Assembly (NCBI GenBank): GCA_016213925.1
Contig: JACQZH010000038.1
Location: forward strand, 1-33,274
Source of the DNA: Candidatus Omnitrophota bacterium
GTDB lineage: Bacteria; Omnitrophota; Gorgyraeia; B26-G9
Reading direction: 5' to 3'
Length of the DNA stretch: 33,274 nucleotides
This document shows positions 31,495 to 33,274 of the stretch, piece after piece. The position numbers and the translations under genes are program-made. Under the pieces are notes generated by a model, which saw nothing but the letters and a program-made list of their open reading frames with translations, was not told the origin of the DNA and ran no database searches. Numbering within the stretch: the stretch's first letter is position 1; every line of letters begins with the position of its first letter.

Positions 31495-33274
31495 ATGCGT
31501 AAAAGCAGACAGCAAAAAAGATGTGATAATGCAGTGCTGTTATGGAGTATTTTTTTTGTGGTAAGTTCGACGATATCTTATAGTTTTGCGCAAGCGTTGA
31601 AAGATGATGTTTTAAGCGAAAAAAAAACTCCAGAATCTTATTCTGAAAAAAATTTTCAGGATAAGATAATACTGCTTGAAAAACTATTACAGCAAACACA
31701 ACAAGAATATCAGAGTTTGCTTAAGGAAAAAAAAGATTATTACGAGAATGTATTGGCAGAACAAAAACTAGAATCAGAACAGAAATTTTTGCTTCAGCAA
31801 AAGGAATATGATGCAAAATTGCAGGCTATTGTTTCTCCTGGGCAAGCTGAAAAAGAACTTGATGAAAGCAAAACGCAGATCGATAAGCTTCAACAGCAAT
31901 TAAAAGATTTGGAAGAAGAAATAGTTTTAGGGAAAAGAAGCTTTGACGAGAGGCTTCAACAAAAAGAAAGAGAATTTACCGCAAAATATAATGAAGAATC
32001 GCTGAAAAACGCAAAGCTTTTTGAGGGGAAAATTGCTGAAAAATATCAGCAGCTTGATAAGGCGCTAAGGGAGAAGGAATCCCATTATGAAAAGAAGTTG
32101 AGCGAAAAAGAGCAAGAGCTGGCAAATAGCCAAAAACAGGCGGAAGAAACGGAAAAAACATTGCGTCTTTTTTTAGCGAAGAAAGAAGTGGAATATCAAC
32201 AGGGTATAGAAGAAAAACAAAATCAGCAAGAAAAAGATTTAGAGGCTACAAATAAATCTTTGGGGCAGCTAAAGATTTATTTAAAGAAACTAAAAAATGA
32301 ATTAACATTGAACGAAAGTTTACTGAAAGAAAAGGACGAACAAATCAAGGTTTTTAAAGAAAAACTGGCACTTTATTCCGAGGAAGAACTTACGACCAAT
32401 CAAAAAGTTGACTTTGTAATAAAACAGGAACTTGAAAATGTTTATCAGGAAAATAAACGGCTGAATGATGAGTTGTTGAATGCGCAAAGCAAGCTAGTAC
32501 AAACGCAAAAAGAATACGAAGAAAAAATAAGCAAGCAAGAGCAGGCATTAAGCGACCTTAAACAAATTGCTCAAGCTGCGGTAAAAAAGAAAACAGAAGA
32601 AGCGCAAAAACAGGCGGTTTTGCTTGAAAATAAATATTTAAAACAACTTGAAGAAAAAAGAAAAGAGTACGATGAAAACACAAATGAAACGGAACAAGAG
32701 ATAATCAGTATTAAAGAGCAGTTAAAACAGGCAGAACAAAAATTTAGCCAAAGCAAAGAGGAATTCCAGAAAGCGTTAACAGATTTAGATAATGAGCATA
32801 ATAATACGCTGAATCAGGAAAAATCAAGATATGAAAAAGAAATAAAAGAGCAGAACAACAAAATAACCGATTTAAAAAATCAATTAGAAGAGAAGCTTAG
32901 GAAAGCGGAAGCGGATTACGCCAAGCAGGTTGAGGCAATAAAAGCAACGCATGAGAGCAGCATAAGCGAAAAAGACAAAACGCTGGCAGATGTCCAGGCG
33001 CAGCTTGAGCAGTTTGAAGCTGTAAAAGCAGAATACAAATCAAACCTGGGACAAAAAGAACAAAGCCTTAAGGATTACAGCGCGAAGAATCAGCAACTTG
33101 AAAGCCAGGTCAGCCAGTTAAAGAAAGAATTAGAAGAGAAGCTTGGGAAAGCGGAAGCGGATTACGCCAAGCAGGTTGAGGCAATAAAAGCAACGCATGA
33201 GAGCAGCATAAGCGAAAAAGACAAAACGCTGGCAGATGTCCAGGCGCGGTTCAGACAGCTTGAGAATCAATTTA
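31495..33274 (+). CDS. Secreted long coiled-coil protein (3' end beyond window)
   Basis: An open frame of 593 codons with no stop before the window ends. The N-terminus has basic residues, a hydrophobic run (AVLLWSIFFVVSSTISYSFA) and a likely signal-peptidase site after SFA, so the protein is probably exported. Almost everything after residue 60 is Glu/Lys/Gln-rich heptad-like sequence with few Gly or Pro, predicting a long rod. Near the end an 82-residue unit repeats (LEEKL, KAEADYAKQVEAIKATHESS, ISEKDKTLADVQA). The ATG at 31495 has AGAGG four bases upstream; an in-frame ATG at 31468 is possible but lacks a ribosome site. The function may be structural or envelope-related; no family is recognised. 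Confidence 0.8.
   Translation, partial: MRKSRQQKRCDNAVLLWSIFFVVSSTISYSFAQALKDDVLSEKKTPESYSEKNFQDKIILLEKLLQQTQQEYQSLLKEKKDYYENVLAEQKLESEQKFLLQQKEYDAKLQAIVSPGQAEKELDESKTQIDKLQQQLKDLEEEIVLGKRSFDERLQQKEREFTAKYNEESLKNAKLFEGKIAEKYQQLDKALREKESHYEKKLSEKEQELANSQKQAEETEKTLRLFLAKKEVEYQQGIEEKQNQQEKDLEATNKSLGQLKIYLKKLKNELTLNESLLKEKDEQIKVFKEKLALYSEEELTTNQKVDFVIKQELENVYQENKRLNDELLNAQSKLVQTQKEYEEKISKQEQALSDLKQIAQAAVKKKTEEAQKQAVLLENKYLKQLEEKRKEYDENTNETEQEIISIKEQLKQAEQKFSQSKEEFQKALTDLDNEHNNTLNQEKSRYEKEIKEQNNKITDLKNQLEEKLRKAEADYAKQVEAIKATHESSISEKDKTLADVQAQLEQFEAVKAEYKSNLGQKEQSLKDYSAKNQQLESQVSQLKKELEEKLGKAEADYAKQVEAIKATHESSISEKDKTLADVQARFRQLENQF
32884..33247 (+). repeat. 246-bp-period internal duplication in the coiled-coil gene
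   Basis: Bases 32884-33001 and 33130-33247 are identical over 118 positions except one (A at 32899, G at 33145). The period is exactly 82 codons. Near-identity at synonymous positions points to a recent duplication or gene conversion. Further copies may lie beyond the window. Confidence 0.9.

Overview
The window looks like a chromosomal segment of an uncultured Gram-negative-type bacterium. My best guess is the Omnitrophota (formerly OP3/Omnitrophica) or a neighbouring candidate phylum, at about 50% confidence. The reasons are the gene mix rather than any marker: a prepilin/PilX/DUF4900 cluster, DUF362 iron-sulfur proteins, a NapH-like ferredoxin, MASE/PAS histidine kinases with loose receivers, and a long secreted coiled-coil protein. 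All 24 protein genes I accept and all three tRNAs lie on the + strand.

Layout. (1) 1-5117: the right part of a hairpin-rich repeat, a DUF362 protein with a Tat-like signal, a membrane sensor kinase, and a NapH/NapG-type polyferredoxin fused into one chain. (2) 5118-6505: an MscS channel with a strong promoter, then a terminator and a palindromic repeat. (3) 6506-11218: a second, multi-TM sensor kinase coupled to three successive stand-alone receiver proteins, then a radical SAM protein and a FmdB-type zinc ribbon. (4) 11305-15596: a promoter and a GEMM-I-type cyclic di-GMP riboswitch carrying an extra two-hairpin insertion, with a terminator, leading into prepilin-like genes, a PilX/DUF4900 protein, a small membrane protein and a polytopic membrane protein. 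(5) 15976-23537: a housekeeping run ftsH-folP-cdaA-cdaR-glmM-pdxJ-acpS-nnrD, tightly packed from folP onward with several overlaps. It joins membrane proteolysis, folate, cyclic di-AMP, cell-wall precursor, vitamin B6, acyl-carrier and nicotinamide repair functions. (6) 23564-24283: tRNA-Thr, tRNA-Tyr and tRNA-Gly. The first two are each followed by a related small structured element that ends in an exact 21-nt copy of that tRNA's own 3' end. (7) 24284-28826: an AT-rich restriction-modification locus (HNH nuclease plus two SPPY DNA methyltransferases) with its own promoter and an attenuator-like leader. (8) 29015-30855: a DUF362/2x[4Fe-4S] protein overlapping a nucleoside-phosphorylase-like gene. 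(9) 30859-31105: a full copy of the hairpin repeat seen at position 1. (10) 31495-end: a secreted coiled-coil protein running off the window, with a near-identical internal DNA duplication.

The strongest candidates for something undescribed are the tRNA 3'-end-copying elements (23618-24103) and the riboswitch whose conserved core is split by a 54-nt double-hairpin insertion (11400-11453). The 247-bp dyad-symmetric repeat is third. Everything here is read by eye: no alignment, folding or database search was run, and family names rest on recognised motifs.
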